64,000 bases of DNA from positions 70,127,335-70,191,334 of the forward strand of contig JALMQS010000099.1 in assembly GCA_024734495.1 (NCBI GenBank), in the 5' to 3' direction. Shown here piece after piece: positions 32,880 through 45,962 of the stretch; position 1 is the first letter of the stretch; every line of letters begins with the position of its first letter. The notes under the pieces are model-generated. The model saw only the letters and a list, made by a program, of their open reading frames with translations. It was not told the origin of the DNA and ran no database searches. The DNA comes from Forficula auricularia (Eukaryota > Arthropoda > Insecta > Dermaptera > Forficulidae). The position numbers were made by a program, and so were the translations under genes.

Positions 32880-33606
32880 TTAATTAAATTTTATTCATCA
32901 TCATCATTGAGTATACAGTCCTAAGACTGGTTTGATGCAACAATCCGTCTCCACTCGACTCTGTCCTCCGCCAGCTGTTTAACCTCTCTAAATGTCTGGC
33001 ATCCCATATCTCCAATTATTTGGTTGAAATATTCTAATCTGGGTCTTCCCCTTCCCTTTTCTTTCCCACCTCCCCTCCAAGATATCCCTAAGCAGTCCCC
33101 CATGTCTCAGTGTGTGCCCCATCATCTGACCTCTTCTCTTCTTCAGACTCTTCCACAAGGTTCTTCTTTCTCCGATTTTTCCAAGAACTTCTTCATTTGT
33201 GATTTTATCCATCCATTTGATATTCATCATTCTTCTGTAGCACCACATTTCGAAAGCCTCCAATCTCTTTCTCTCCGCTTTTCCAATTGTCCAGGTTTCA
33301 CACCCGTACATGGCTATGCTCCATACATATGTCTTCAATAGCAACTTCCTGTTTGCTAAGCTGATTGAGGAGGAGCATAGTAGTTTTTGTTTTGAATTAA
33401 ACCCCATTTTTGCTTGGGCAATTCTTGATTTAATTTCTGTTTTTGCTCCTCCCATCCCATGTTATTTTACTTCCTAGGTAGCGGAATTCCTTAACTCCTT
33501 CTAGGTTTTCTTGGTTAATTTTGATGCATTCCTGTCTCGTTTGTTCTTTTTTTGTACATACTAGGACCTTGTTTGATTCTTGTTTATTTTCATTTTGATT
33601 TCTTCA
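32880..33606 (-). pseudogene. RTE-like LINE 3' fragment, minus strand
   Basis: Near-identical to the plus-strand copy at 20,016. Minus strand: KMKINKNQ, then KMGFNSKQKLLCSSSISL, LLKTYVWSIAMYGCETWTI, MMNIKWMDKITNEEVLGK, GRPRLEYFNQIIGDMGCQTF and EDRVEWRRIVASNQS, with a shift near 33,000-33,100 and others at the 5' side. Tail is an ATGATGATGATGAATAAA simple repeat. Its truncated 5' end abuts the satellite at 33,612. Confidence 0.87.
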
Positions 33607-33611
33607 TTGCC

Positions 33612-36600
33612 CAAAAGAATACCTTGTTCCATCATTTATAAATAAATCCATATTTAATTCATTCAAAACATGAAAAGTACTTCAAAAAAATTAAAATAAA
33701 AGAATACCTTGTTCCATCATTGATAAATAAATCCATATTTAATTCATTCAAAACCTGAAAAGTACTTCAAAAAAATTAAAAATAAAAGAATACCTTGTTC
33801 CATCATTGATAAATAAATCCATATTTAATTCATTCAAAACCTGAAAAGTACTTGAAAAAAACTCAAAAATAAAAAATAAAAGAATACCATGTTCCATCAT
33901 TGATAAATAAATCCATATTTAATTCATTCAAAACCTGAAAAGTACTTCAAAAAAACTCAAAAAAATTAAAATAAAAGAATACCTTGTTCCATAATTTATA
34001 AATAAATCCATATTTAATTCATTCAAAACATGAAAAGTACTTCAAAAAAATTAAAATAAAAGAATACCTTGTTCCATCATTGATAATTAAATCCATATTT
34101 AATTATTCAAACCCTGAAAAGTACTTCAAAAAACTCAAAAATAAAAAATAAAAGTATACCATGTTCCATCATTGATAAATAAATTCATATTTAATTAGTC
34201 AAAACCTGAAAAGTACTTCAAAAAACTCAAAAAATAAAAAATAAAAGAATACCATGTTCCATCATTGATAAATAAATCCATATTTAATTCATTCAAAACC
34301 TGAAAAGTACTTCAAAACAACTCAAAAAAATTAAAATAAAAGAATACCTTGTTCCATCATTGATAAATAAATCCATATTTAATTCATTCAAAACCTGAAA
34401 AGTACTTCAAAAAAATTAAAATAAAAGAATACCTTGTTCCATCATTGATAAATAAATTCATATTTAATTATTCAAAACCTGAAAAGTACTTCAAAAAACT
34501 CAAAAAAATTAAAATAATAGAAGACCTTGTTCCATCATTGATAATTAAATCCATATTTAATTATTCAAAACCTGAAAAGTACTTCAATAAACTCAAAAAT
34601 AAAAAATAAAAGAATACCATGTTCCATCATTGATAAATAAATCCATAATTAAATCATTCAAAACCTGAAAAGTACTTCAAAAAACTCAAAAAAATTAAAA
34701 TAAAAGAATACCTTGTTCCATCATTGATAAATAAATCCATATTTAATTCATTCAAAACCTGAAAAGTACTTCAAAAAACTCAAAAAAATTAAAATAATAG
34801 AATACCTTGTTCCATCATTGATAATTAAATCCATATCTAATTATTCAAAACCTGAAAAGTACTTAAAAAAACTCAAAAATAAAAGAATACCATGTTCCAT
34901 CATTGATAAATAAATCCATATTTAATTCATTCAAAACCTGAAAAGTACTTCAAAAAACTCAAAAATAAAAAATAAAAGAATACCATGTTCCATCATTGAT
35001 AAATAAATCCATATTTAATTCATTCAAAACCTGAAAAGTACTTCAAAAAAACTCAAAAAAATTAAAATAAAAGAATACCTTGTTCCATCATTGATAAATA
35101 AATCCATATTTAATTCATTCAAAACCTGAAAAGTACTTCAAAAAAATTAAAATAAAAGAATACCTTGTTCCATCATTGATAATTAAATCCATATTTAATT
35201 ATTCAAACCCTGAAAAGTACTTCAAAAAACTCAAAAATAAAAAATAAAAGTATACCATGTTCCATCATTGATAAATAAATTCATATTTAATTATTCAAAA
35301 CCTGAAAAGTACTTCAAAAAACTCAAAAAAATTAAAATAATAGAATATCTTGTTCCATCATTGATAATTAAATCCATATTTAATTATTCAAAACCTGAAA
35401 AGTACTTAAAAAACTCAAAAATAAAAGAATAGCATGTTCCATGATTGATAAATAAATCCATATTTAATTCATTCAAAACCTGAAAAGTACTTCAAAAAAC
35501 TCAAAAATAAAAAATAAAAGTATACCATGTTCCATCATTGATAAATAAATCCATATTTAATTCATTAAAAACCTGAAAAATACTTCAAAAAACTCAAAAA
35601 AATTAAAATAAAAGAATACCTTGTTCCATCATTTATAAATAAATCCATATTTAATTCATTCAAAACATGAAAAGTACTTCAAAAAAATTAAAATAAAAGA
35701 ATACCTTGTTCCATCATTGATAAATAAATCCATATTTAATTCATTCAAAACCTGAAAAGTACTTCAAAAATATTAAAATAAAAGAATACCTTGTTCCATC
35801 ATTGATAATTAAATCCATATTTAATTATTCAAACCCTGAAAAAGTACTTCAAAAAACTCAAAAATAAAAAATAAAAGTATACCATGTTCCATCATTGATA
35901 AATAAATTCAAATTTAATTATTCAAAACCTGAAAAGTACTTAAAAAAACTCAAAAAAATTAAAATAATAGAATACCTTGTTCAATCATTGATAATTAAAT
36001 CCATATTTAATTATTCAAAACCTGAAAAGTACTTCAAAAAACTCAAAAATAAAAAATAAAAGTATACCATGTTCCATCATTGATAAATAAATTCATATTT
36101 AATTATTCAAAACCTGAAAAGTACTTCAAAAAACTCAAAAAAATTAAAATAATAGAATACCTTGTTCCATCATTGATAATTAAATCCATATTTAATTATT
36201 CAAAACCTGAAAAGTACTTAAAAAAACTCAAAAATAAAAGAATACCATGTTCCATCATTGATAAATAAATCCATATTTAATTCATTCAAAACCTGAAAAG
36301 TACTTCAAAAAACTCAAAAATAAAAAATAAAAGTATACCATGTTCCATCATTGATAAATAAATCCATATTTAATTCATTAAAAACCTGAAAAGTACTTCA
36401 AAAAAACTCAAAAAAATTAAAATAAAAGAATACCTTGTTCCATCATTTATAAATAAATCCATATTTAATTCATTCAAAACATGAAAAGTACTTCAAAAAA
36501 ATTAAAATAAAAGAATACCTTGTTCCATCATTGATAAATAAATCCATATTTAATTCATTCAAAACCTGAAAAGTACTTCAAAAAAATTAAAATAAAAAAA

Positions 36601-39600
36601 TACCTTGTTCCATCATTGATAAATAAATCCATATTTAATTCATTCAAAACCTGAAAAGTACTTGAAAAAAACTCAAAAATAAAAAATAAAAGAATACCAT
36701 GTTCCATCATTGATAAATAAATCCATATTTAATTCATTAAAAACCTGAAAAGTACTTCAAAAAAACTCAAAAAAATTAAAATAAAAGAATACCTTGTTCC
36801 ATAATTTATAAATAAATCCATATTTAATTCATTCAAAACCTGAAAAGTACTTCAAAAAAATTAAAATAAAAGAATACCTTGTTCCATCATTGATAATTAA
36901 ATCCATATTTAATTATTCAAACCCTGAAAAGTACTTCAAAAAACTCAAAAATAAAAAATAAAAGTATACCATGTTCCATCATTGATAAATAAATTCATAT
37001 TTAATTAGTCAAAACCTGAAAAGTACTTCAAAAAACTCAAAAATAAAAAATAAAAGAATACCATGTTCCATCATTGATAAATAAATCCATATTTAATTCA
37101 TTAAAAACCTGAAAAGTACTTCAAAAAACTCAAAAAAATTAAAATAAAAGAATACCTTGTTCCATCATTGATAAATAAATCTATATTTAATTGATTCAAA
37201 ACCTGAAAAGTACTTCAAAAAACTCAAAAAAATTAAAATAATAGAATACCATGTTCCATCATTGATAAATAAATCCATATTTAATTCATTCAAAACCTGA
37301 AAAGTACTTCAAAAATATTAAAATAAAAGAATACCTTGTTCCATCATTGATAAATAAATTCATATTTAATTATTCAAAACCTGAAAAGTACTTCAAAAAA
37401 CTCAAAAAAATTAAAATAATAGAAGACCTTGTTCCATCATTGATAATTAAATCCATATTTAATTATCAAAACCTGAAAAGTACTTCAATAAACTCAAAAA
37501 TAAAAAATAAAAGAATACCATGTTCCATCATTGATAAATAAATCCATAATTAAATCATTCAAAACCTGAAAAGTACTTCAAAAAACTCAAAAAAATTAAA
37601 ATAAAAGAATACCTTGTTCCATCATTGATAAATAAATCCATATTTAATTCATTCAAAACCTGAAAAGTACTTCAAAAAACTCAAAAAAATTAAAATAATA
37701 GAATACCTTGTTCGATCATTGATAATTAAATCCATATCTAATTATTCAAAACCTGAAAAGTACTTAAAAAAACTCAAAAATAAAAGAATACCATGTTCCA
37801 TCATTGATAAATAAATCCATATTTAATTCATTCAAAACCTGAAAAGTACTTCAAAAAACTCAAAAATAAAAAATAAAAAATACCATGTTCCATCATTGAT
37901 AAATAAATCCATATTTAATTCATTCAAAACCTGAAAAGTACTTCAAAAAAACTCAAAAAAATTAAAATAAAAGAATACCTTGTTCCATCATTGATAAATA
38001 AATCCATATTTAATTCATTCAAAACCTGAAAAGTACTTCAAAAAAATTAAAATAAAAGAATACCTTGTTCCATCATTGATAATTAAATCCATATTTAATT
38101 ATTCAAACCCTGAAAAGTACTTCAAAAAACTCAAAAATAAAAAATAAAAGTATACCATGTTCCATCATTGATAAATAAATTCATATTTAATTATTCAAAA
38201 CCTGAAAAGTACTTCAAAAAACTCAAAAAAATTAAAATAATAGAATACCTTGTTCCATCATTGATAATTAAATCCATATTTAATTATTCAAAACCTGAAA
38301 AGTACTTAAAAAACTCAAAAATAAAAGAATAGCATGTTCCATGATTGATAAATAAATCCATATTTAATTCATTCAAAACCTGAAAAGTACTTCAAAAAAC
38401 TCAAAAATAAAAAATAAAAGTATACCATGTTCCATCATTGATAAATAAATCCATATTTAATTCATTAAAAACCTGAAAAATACTTCAAAAAACTCAAAAA
38501 AATTAAAATAAAAGAATACCTTGTTCCATCATTTATAAATAAATCCATATTTAATTCATTCAAAACATGAAAAGTACTTCAAAAAAATTAAAATAAAAGA
38601 ATACCTTGTTCCATCATTGATAAATAAATCCATATTTAATTCATTCAAAACCTGAAAAGTACTTCAAAAAAATTAAAATAAAAGAATACCTTGTTCCATC
38701 ATTGATAATTAAATCCATATTTAATTATTCAAACCCTGAAAAGTACTTCAAAAAACTCAAAAATAAAAAATAAAAGTATACCATGTTCCATCATTGATAA
38801 ATAAATTCAAATTTAATTATTCAAAACCTGAAAAGTACTTAAAAAACTCAAAAAAATTAAAATAATAGAATACCTTGTTCAATCATTGATAATTAAATCC
38901 ATATTTAATTATTCAAAACCTGAAAAGTACTTCAAAAAACTCAAAAATAAAAAATAAAAGAATACCATGTTCCATCATTGATAAATAAATCCATATTTAA
39001 TTCATTCAAAACCTGAAAAGTACTTCAAAAAATTAAAATAAAAGAATACCTTGTTCCATCATTGATAATTAAATCCATATTTAATTATTCAAACTCTGAA
39101 AAGTACTTCAAAAAACTCAAAAAAATTAAAATAGAAGAAGAGCTTGTTCCATCATTGATAATTAAATCCATATCTAATTATTCAAAACCTGAAAAGTACT
39201 TAAAAAAACTCAAAAATAAAAGAATACCATGTTCCATCATTGATAAATAAATCCATATTTAATTCATTCAAAACCTGAAAACTACTTCAAAAAACTCAAA
39301 AATAAAAAATAAAAGAATACCATGTTCCATCATTGATAAATAAATCCATATTTAATTCATTCAAAACCTGAAAAGTACTTCAAAAAACTCAAAAATAAAA
39401 AATAAAAGAATACCATGTTCCATCATTGATAAATAAATCCATATTTAATTCATTCAAAACCTGAAAAGTACTTCAAAAAACTCAAAAAAATTAAAATAAA
39501 AGAATACCTTGTTCCATCATTGATAAATAAATCCATATTTAATTCATTCAAAACCTGAAAAGTACTTCAAAAAACTCAAAAAAATTAAAATAATAGAATA

Positions 39601-40221
39601 CCTTGTTCCATCATTGATAATTAAATCCATATCTAATTATTCAAAAGCTGAAAAGTACTTAAAAAAACTCAAAAATAAAAGAATACCATGTCCCATCATT
39701 GATAAATAAATCCATAATTAATTCATTCAAAATCTGAAAAGTACTTCAAAAAACTCAAAAATAAAAAATAAAAGAATACCATGTTCCATCATTGATAAAT
39801 AAATCCATATTTAATTCATTCAAAACCTGAAAAGTACTTCAAAAAACTCAAAAAAATTAAAATAAAAGAATACCTTGTTCCATCATTGATAAATAAATCC
39901 ATATTTAATTCATTCAAAACCTGAAAAGTACTTCAAAAAACTCAAAAAAATTAAAATAATAGAATACCTTGTTCGATCATTGATAATTAAATCCATATCT
40001 AATTATTCAAAAGCTGAAAAGTACTTAAAAAAACTCAAAAATAAAAGAATACCATGTCCCATCATTGATAAATAAATCCATAATTAATTATTCAAAACCT
40101 GAAAAGTACTTCAAAAAACTCAAAAATAAAAAATAAAAGAATACCATGTTCCATCATTGATAAATAAATCCATATTTAATTCATTCAAAACCTGAAGTGT
40201 ACTTCAAAAAACTCAAAAAAA
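33612..40221 (+). repeat. AT-rich satellite, 85-95 bp monomers, higher-order repeats
   Basis: About 6.6 kb, roughly 70-80 head-to-tail monomers. Consensus words: CTTGTTCCATCATTGATAAA, TAAATCCATATTTAATTCAT, CAAAACCTGAAAAGTACTTC, then a variable A-rich spacer, either AAATTAAAATAAAAGAATAC or a longer CTCAAAAATAAAAAATAAAA form. Rare variants recur about 2.8-2.9 kb apart (AGCATGTTCCATGATTG at 35,431 and 38,331; GAAGACCTTGTTCC at 34,520 and 37,421), which shows a higher-order repeat. Small open frames inside are translations of the monomer, not genes. Confidence 0.95.
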
Positions 40222-41063
40222 TTATATAAATGACAAATTGTTTTTAATTTTAAAATATGAAATAAAACTATAGATTTTAAACCTGAAGCTCAGAGAAAAT
40301 ATTTTCAGGAATAAAAAATTCATGAAAAACTAGATAGAGTAAATTTTAATGAAAAAAATACGTATCTTTTTTGAGTCATTTTGATTAAATACTTTTCTTG
40401 TTTGAAGCAATTTATTGACACTCCTCGAAAAATACAATCAAATTTCATTTTGCTTGCTTATATATCGATATAAAAAAAACTAATCTTCATTGCACTGAAT
40501 TTAAAAAAAAACTAATGTAGTCATTTGCACTGTATTATATGACATAATTAAACACTGCTCGTCGACTCGAATCATACGCATCCATGCTATGATTCGAGGG
40601 AAGTAGATTCACTGCACTGAATTTAATTATCACTAAAAGGCCATATATTCACTATAATATCACTAAAAACACTATAACACTTTATCTTCGTTCTCGAATT
40701 CACGCGCATCCATGCCGGGTTCAGCGCGAAGTAGTAATTCATCCATCTGTGTCCTGAATTGCTCCAATAGTTGGTTGAATGATAAAGCAGCTTAAGAATA
40801 TTTCTTCTAATATCAGGTGTCTATTGTAGATCTTGGTCTGAAAAAATGTATGAAATTCGATTAACCTTAGTAATAGTAAATTCGATTAAAAAATTAAGAA
40901 TACAAACTAAACCATTAATCTAATTATAACAAAATAAATGATTTATTTTATAATTGCTGTCAATTATGTATTTTTTATCATCACTAATTTTTTGTTTGTT
41001 TTATATATGTCTTTCGGTAGTTTAATCCGAAAGACAAAGGTTTTTTTCGGGATATTACCCCGA

Positions 41064-41144
<81 letters not shown>

Positions 41145-42891
41145 TAAGATGATGAAAATTCTGATTGAATATTTATTTATTTATTGATTTATTAGCCCGA
41201 AAGTATATATATATACTAAGTTGATGAACATTTTGATTGAATATTTATTTATTTAAAAAAAATTATATAAATGACAAATTGTTTTTAATTTTAAAATATG
41301 AAATAAAACTATAGATTTTAAACCTGAAGCTCAGAGAAAATATTTTCAGGAATAAAAAATTCATGAAAAACTAAATAGAGTAAATTTTAATGAAAAAAAT
41401 ACGTATCTTTTTTTGAGTCATTTTGATTAAATACTTTTCTTGTTTGAAGCAATTTATTGACACTCCTCGAAAAATACAATCAAATTTCATTTTGCTTGCT
41501 TATATATCGATATACAAAAAACTAATCTTCATTGCACTGAATTTAAAAAAACTAATGTAGTCATTTGCAGTGTATTATATGACATAATTAAACACTGCTC
41601 GTCGACTCGAATCATACGCATCCATGCTATGATTCGAGGGAAGTAGATTAACTGCACTGAATTTAATTATCACTAAAAGGCCATATATTCACTATAATAT
41701 CACTAAAAACACTATAACACTTTATCTTCGTTCTCGAATTCACGCGCATCCATGCCGGGTTCAGGGCGAAGTAGTAATTCATCCATCTGTGTCCTGAATT
41801 GCTCCAATAGTTGGTTGAATGATAAAGCAGCTTAAGAAAATTTCTTCTAATATCAGGTGTCTATTGTAGATCTTGGTCTGAAAAAATGTATGAAATTCGA
41901 TTAACCTTAGTAATAGTAAATTCGATTAAAAAATTAAGAATATAAACTAAACCATCATTCTAATTATAACAAAATAAATGATTTATTTTATAATAGGTGA
42001 CTATTCTTATATTATTTTTTATCATCACTTATTTTTTGTTTGTTTTATATATGTCTTTCGGTAGTTTAATCCGAAAGACAAAGGTTTTTTCGGGATATTA
42101 GCCCGAAAGTATATATATATACTAAGTTGATGAACATTTTGATTGAATATTTATTTATTTAAAAAAAATTATATAAATGACAAATTGTTTTTAATTTTAA
42201 AATATGAAATAAAACTATAGAATTTAAACCTGAAGCTCAGAGAAAATATTTTCAGGAATAAAAAATACATGAAAAACTATATAGAATAAATTTTAATGAA
42301 AAAAATACGTATCTTTTTTGAGTCAATTTGATTATATACTTTTCTTGTTTGAAGCAATTTATTGACACTCTTCGAAAAATACAATCAAAGTTCATTTTGC
42401 TTGCTTATATATCGATATAAAAAAAAACTAATCTTAATTTCACTGAATTTAATAAAAACTAATGTAGTCATTTGCACTGTATTATATGACATAATTAAAC
42501 ACTGCTCGTCGACTCGAATCATACGCATCCATGCTATGATTCGAGGGAAGTAGATTCACTGCACTGAATTTAATTATCACTAAAAGGCCATATATTCACT
42601 ATAATATCACTAAAAACACTATAACACTTTATCTTCGTTCTCGAATTCACGCGCATCCATGCCGGGTTCAGGGCGAAGTAGTAATTCATCCATCTGTGTC
42701 CTGAATTGCTCCAATAGTTGGTTGAATAATAAAGCAGCTTAAGAATATTTCTTCTAATATCAGGTGTCTATTGTAGATCTTGGTCTGAAAAAATGTATGA
42801 AATTCGATTAACCTTAGTAATAGGAAATTCGATTAAAAAATTAAGAATACAAACTAAACCATTAATCTAATTATAACAAAATAAATGATTT
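40222..42891 (+). repeat. Tandem repeat with 0.9-1.05 kb unit, three copies
   Basis: Units start at 40,222, 41,273 and 42,169 (TTATATAAATGACAAATTG) and are nearly identical. The first unit is longer through a (TA)n expansion (about 41,068-41,142) and a short duplication. The third is cut by the assembly gap after 723 bp. Each unit contains AATCATACGCATCCATGCTA with the hairpin CGAATCATA/TATGATTCG and a related second motif. The first unit joins the 85-bp satellite without a spacer. Non-coding. Confidence 0.93.
41068..41142. repeat. (TA)n microsatellite
   Basis: An uninterrupted TA run of about 75 bp inside the first large tandem unit. The other two units have only a short TA tract here. Confidence 0.95.
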
Positions 42892-42991
42892 NNNNNNNNN
42901 NNNNNNNNNNNNNNNNNNNNNNNNNNNNNNNNNNNNNNNNNNNNNNNNNNNNNNNNNNNNNNNNNNNNNNNNNNNNNNNNNNNNNNNNNNN
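42892..42991. other. Assembly gap (100 N)
   Basis: Exactly 100 N, the usual placeholder for a gap of unknown size. It falls inside the third copy of the large tandem repeat, so the array is probably longer than shown. Confidence 0.98.
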
Positions 42992-43356
42992 CTACTCTGT
43001 TTTAAAAAATTATTTTTCTGATTTGCCAACAAACGAGGGACAAAAATCACACAATATGCAACATATAGCTTAAATCGCTAAATATGCAAAATATGCACTT
43101 AAACTTCAAATTATGCATTTATATGTAAAATAAGATTTCTCTGGGTGGGTCCTGATACCCTAAAACGCCCAGATAAAAAAGATTAGAAGGGTGGTAATCA
43201 AGGAAAAAAACATACATTATATGCAAAATCTGAACCCTAGTAATTACATTTAAAAGCTTGTCGTTTGGATAAATCTATTCGTCATGGTTCGAGAGAAACT
43301 TGAAAAGTTATTCAGCATAAAGAGTGTGTAATTATTGTTTTAAAGTTCGTCTAGAT
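42992..43356. other. Unassigned stretch after the gap
   Basis: No gene seen. The word AATATGCAAAATATGCACTT and other ATATGCA repeats (43,050-43,130, 43,213) suggest a transposon flank, but no termini are recognised. Confidence 0.35.
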
Positions 43357-44483
43357 CACCGGCACTCAACCTTTTTGCTTAGCTGGCCAAATTCAGCAAT
43401 TAGATGGGTCTGGTGGGCCGCACAAAAAGCATTTTTGAAGTGATAACTTCTTTTGGGAGGGTAAACCGCTTCGTTACGCAACGCGTTGCGGCGCCAGTCT
43501 GTCTGGCTTCCACTTCTCTCACTCATAGGCAGCGGTATTAATTTTCAGCAACGCTCATAGAATTTTCTTTAAAAAAAAGACTTGCCGGATGTCAGATTAG
43601 AACCTGAGACCTCTTGCATGAGACACTTACCACTAGACCATGGAACTATTTTAAAAATCTTTGCTTTTTACTTTTACTAAAATGAATATTTTTGAATTAG
43701 ACTTTATTATAAGTATGGAAATAATTGAATATATTATATATAGCTATGCATTTTATAAATAGAATTTATTGAATATATTGCTCGGCAAATTTGAAATATG
43801 TATAATTGAATTAAACTGAAAGAAAGACAACAATTAATTTTAATTCCAGAAACATTAAATTTATTAATAATTATTCCTTTGCCCCCCCCCCCCCACCCCA
43901 CTCTTATAATTAAAATTAAATATTCGATTCTCTTTTTTCTGGGCAATTTTTCATGCAATTGTCTTCCTAAAAAAATACTTGGTTGGTGAAAATTATCACT
44001 TTTGTCGACGCGTCCCGAGACGCACACATTTTATTATTTTTGTATCACGCCTGTATCTGTAAGAGTGGTTATTGTAGGAGAATAAGTAGACAAATATAAT
44101 ATATTTAAACAGCTAGAAAAAATAAATATAACTTTGACCAAAGAAAAATAAACACCAATACAGTATTATTTTCACTGGCTATGTTTCGCAATAAATAACT
44201 AACTGAAGTAAAGTTTGTTGTTGGAACTTTAGATACCATATATTGAAAAAATCATCGACATTATAAGTTAAAAAAGAAATCTTCTCTGGTGAGAGAAAAA
44301 TAGCTTTTTACAATACTTTTTTGATAATACTATTTGCGCAATTGCTTCGATTTAATAGACCCTGATTTTTAACTAATAATTTTTCTAATTAATTTATTAC
44401 TTAATGAAGTGATGTCGGCTTGACAAAAAATTCTCTCCCGGCCGAACAAAATAACTCGTCGGGCCGCACGTTGAGTACCGCTG
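43357..44483. mobile_element. Non-autonomous hAT element, 1127 bp
   Basis: Ends CACCGGCACTCAACCTTTTT and the complement of CAGCGGTACTCAACGTGCGG, the style of hAT terminal repeats. A perfect 8-bp target duplication GTCTAGAT lies at 43,349-43,356 and 44,484-44,491. No transposase is visible. It holds a tRNA-like SINE (about 43,440-43,650) and a C-run at 43,883-43,895. Confidence 0.85.
43440..43650 (-). mobile_element. tRNA-derived SINE (family 3), decayed
   Basis: Minus-strand reading has an A box TGGTCTAGTGG (43,630-43,640) and a B box AGGTTCTAATCT (43,594-43,605) at tRNA-like spacing, then an A-rich piece and a unique body. The head cannot fold as a full tRNA, so it is a SINE rather than a tRNA gene. 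Confidence 0.55.
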
Positions 44484-44491
44484 GTCTAGAT

Positions 44492-45286
44492 CTACTAGAA
44501 TACTGTAACAATTCTAATATAAAACCTAACATTTAATTCAGACAGAAAGGACAGGTACTAGGAGATTACAAAAACGCCAACCAGTGGATTAATTTTAAAT
44601 TAAATTTTTTGTGCACACCCTAATTAAGTAGGAAAGCTTATCAAACTTCTTATCAGTTTTTTCTTTAATATATTTTTTGATTAATCACAAATCATCTGGT
44701 GCGTGTTACATGAATTTGTTAGCATTTTCAGTTCATTTAAGATTAATTATTATATAATAGTCAAAGGAGGTGAGAAAAAGAAGATATTTTACAGCAAAAA
44801 AACGAATTGAGTTTCTACACATCGATGTTTCATTTCCTAGTTCTTTATAACTATAAAATACACCCATAGAAAGATTGGGGAGTGTATTTTATGGTGTAAC
44901 AGAATGAAGTAAATTACTTTCCAAAAGACAACCGGAAATCGAAAAATTGCTGGAAAATTATTAACATTGAAAATACTCTACTGAAATAATAGTTTTTTGT
45001 TGTTTTTTTTTCGAATTCGTTTGACCTTCCATCATCACAGGTGGAAATTTTTATAGAATACAGATAGAGAAAGAGAGAATAATCCTGGATTTTAAAAAAT
45101 AATTTCCGGAGAATTTATTATAAAAAATATTTAAAGTATACTGTACGAATTACATTAGATAAAATTTAATTAAATTTCTATTAAAAATATCTTATCTTTA
45201 CTTACAATGCACGATCGACTTTTTAATTTCAATTAGATTGCGTAAGATTAATCAGAGTTAAATTTACATTACGAGGAATTTAAATG
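44492..45286. other. Unassigned stretch with one hairpin
   Basis: No gene. A perfect 12-bp stem, ATAAAATACACC/GGAGTGTATTTTAT-like, lies at about 44,852-44,892 around a 20-base loop. It may be a small MITE or chance. Confidence 0.4.
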
Positions 45287-45563
45287 GTGAATCAAAGTTC
45301 TTATTAGATATGTTTGATTTTATGTCAGAAGGGGGTCGCTTATCACGAGATCGAACCCAAGTGCCAAACTTAGATTTCGGGTGAATCAAAGTTTTTATTA
45401 GATATGGTTGATTTTATGTCAGACCCCTCGCTTTTCAGGAGATCGAACCCAAGTGCCAAATTTAGATTTCGTCTGAATCAAAGTTCTTATTAGATATGTT
45501 TGATTTTATGTCAGAGTGGGTCGCTTATCACGAGATCGAACCCAAGTGCCAAATTTAGATTTA
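45287..45563 (+). repeat. Three tandem copies of a 93-bp unit
   Basis: Units begin near 45,288, 45,382 and 45,474 (TGAATCAAAGTTCTTATTAG) and share GTTTGATTTTATGTCAGA, CACGAGATCGAACCCAAGTG and CCAAATTTAGATTT. Differences are few. No coding potential. Confidence 0.9.
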
Positions 45564-45680
45564 GGAATTATGTGGAATTCATTAGATTAGATAATGCCCC
45601 TTCATCTATTGTCTTCTACTTGGAAATGAAAGTGGAAGTGAAATAGGTGTACACGATATTAGGTCGCGGTTCACCCCTCA
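45564..45680. mobile_element. Short MITE, left-truncated copy
   Basis: Matches the right part of the MITE at 12,222-12,374: GGAATTCATTAGATTAGATA, GAAAGTGGAAGTG, AGGTGTACACGATATTAGGT and the end CGCGGTTCACCCCTC. The left terminus is replaced by the 93-bp tandem repeat. Confidence 0.7.
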
Positions 45681-45754
45681 ATAGTCTTTAACTATACGTT
45701 CAACTAAAAAAAAAATACTCAGGTTATAGGAAATTAGAATGTAAAATGCATGCA

Positions 45755-45962
45755 GAAGCCGTTGTTCACACTGACTATAGCTAAAAATAGGCCTCTCCCC
45801 TGAATGTGTCCTTAAATGTCGAGGAGATGAGATTTTCGTGAGAAGCGTTGTTCACACACTGACCACAGCTAAAGAGCTCTCTCTCCAGTATGTATTTTTA
45901 AATGGTTTGTGAGACTGGATTTTACTGAAAAGCGTTGTTCACAACTCGACCGCAGCCAACTG
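45755..45962 (-). pseudogene. C2H2 zinc-finger relic, three fingers
   Basis: Minus-strand translation gives CEQRFSVKSSLTNHLKIHTG with ER, then, after frame changes, CEQRFSRKSHLL and HLRTHSGERP, then QCEQRLLHA. Spacing of the repeated CEQR word (86-87 bp) equals one 28-residue finger plus small indels. HTGER linkers are typical of tandem C2H2 arrays. In-frame stops (after ERAL) and frameshifts make it a broken remnant of a DNA-binding protein gene. Confidence 0.7.

Noticed and set aside
36080..39250. Repeated 62-64 residue open frames
   Set aside because: They are translations of satellite monomers that happen to lack stops.
33612..40221. CRISPR-like array
   Set aside because: Monomers are contiguous with no unique spacers, and the DNA is clearly eukaryotic.
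40938..41147. Open frame ending in alternating Ile-Tyr
   Set aside because: The end is the (TA)n microsatellite.
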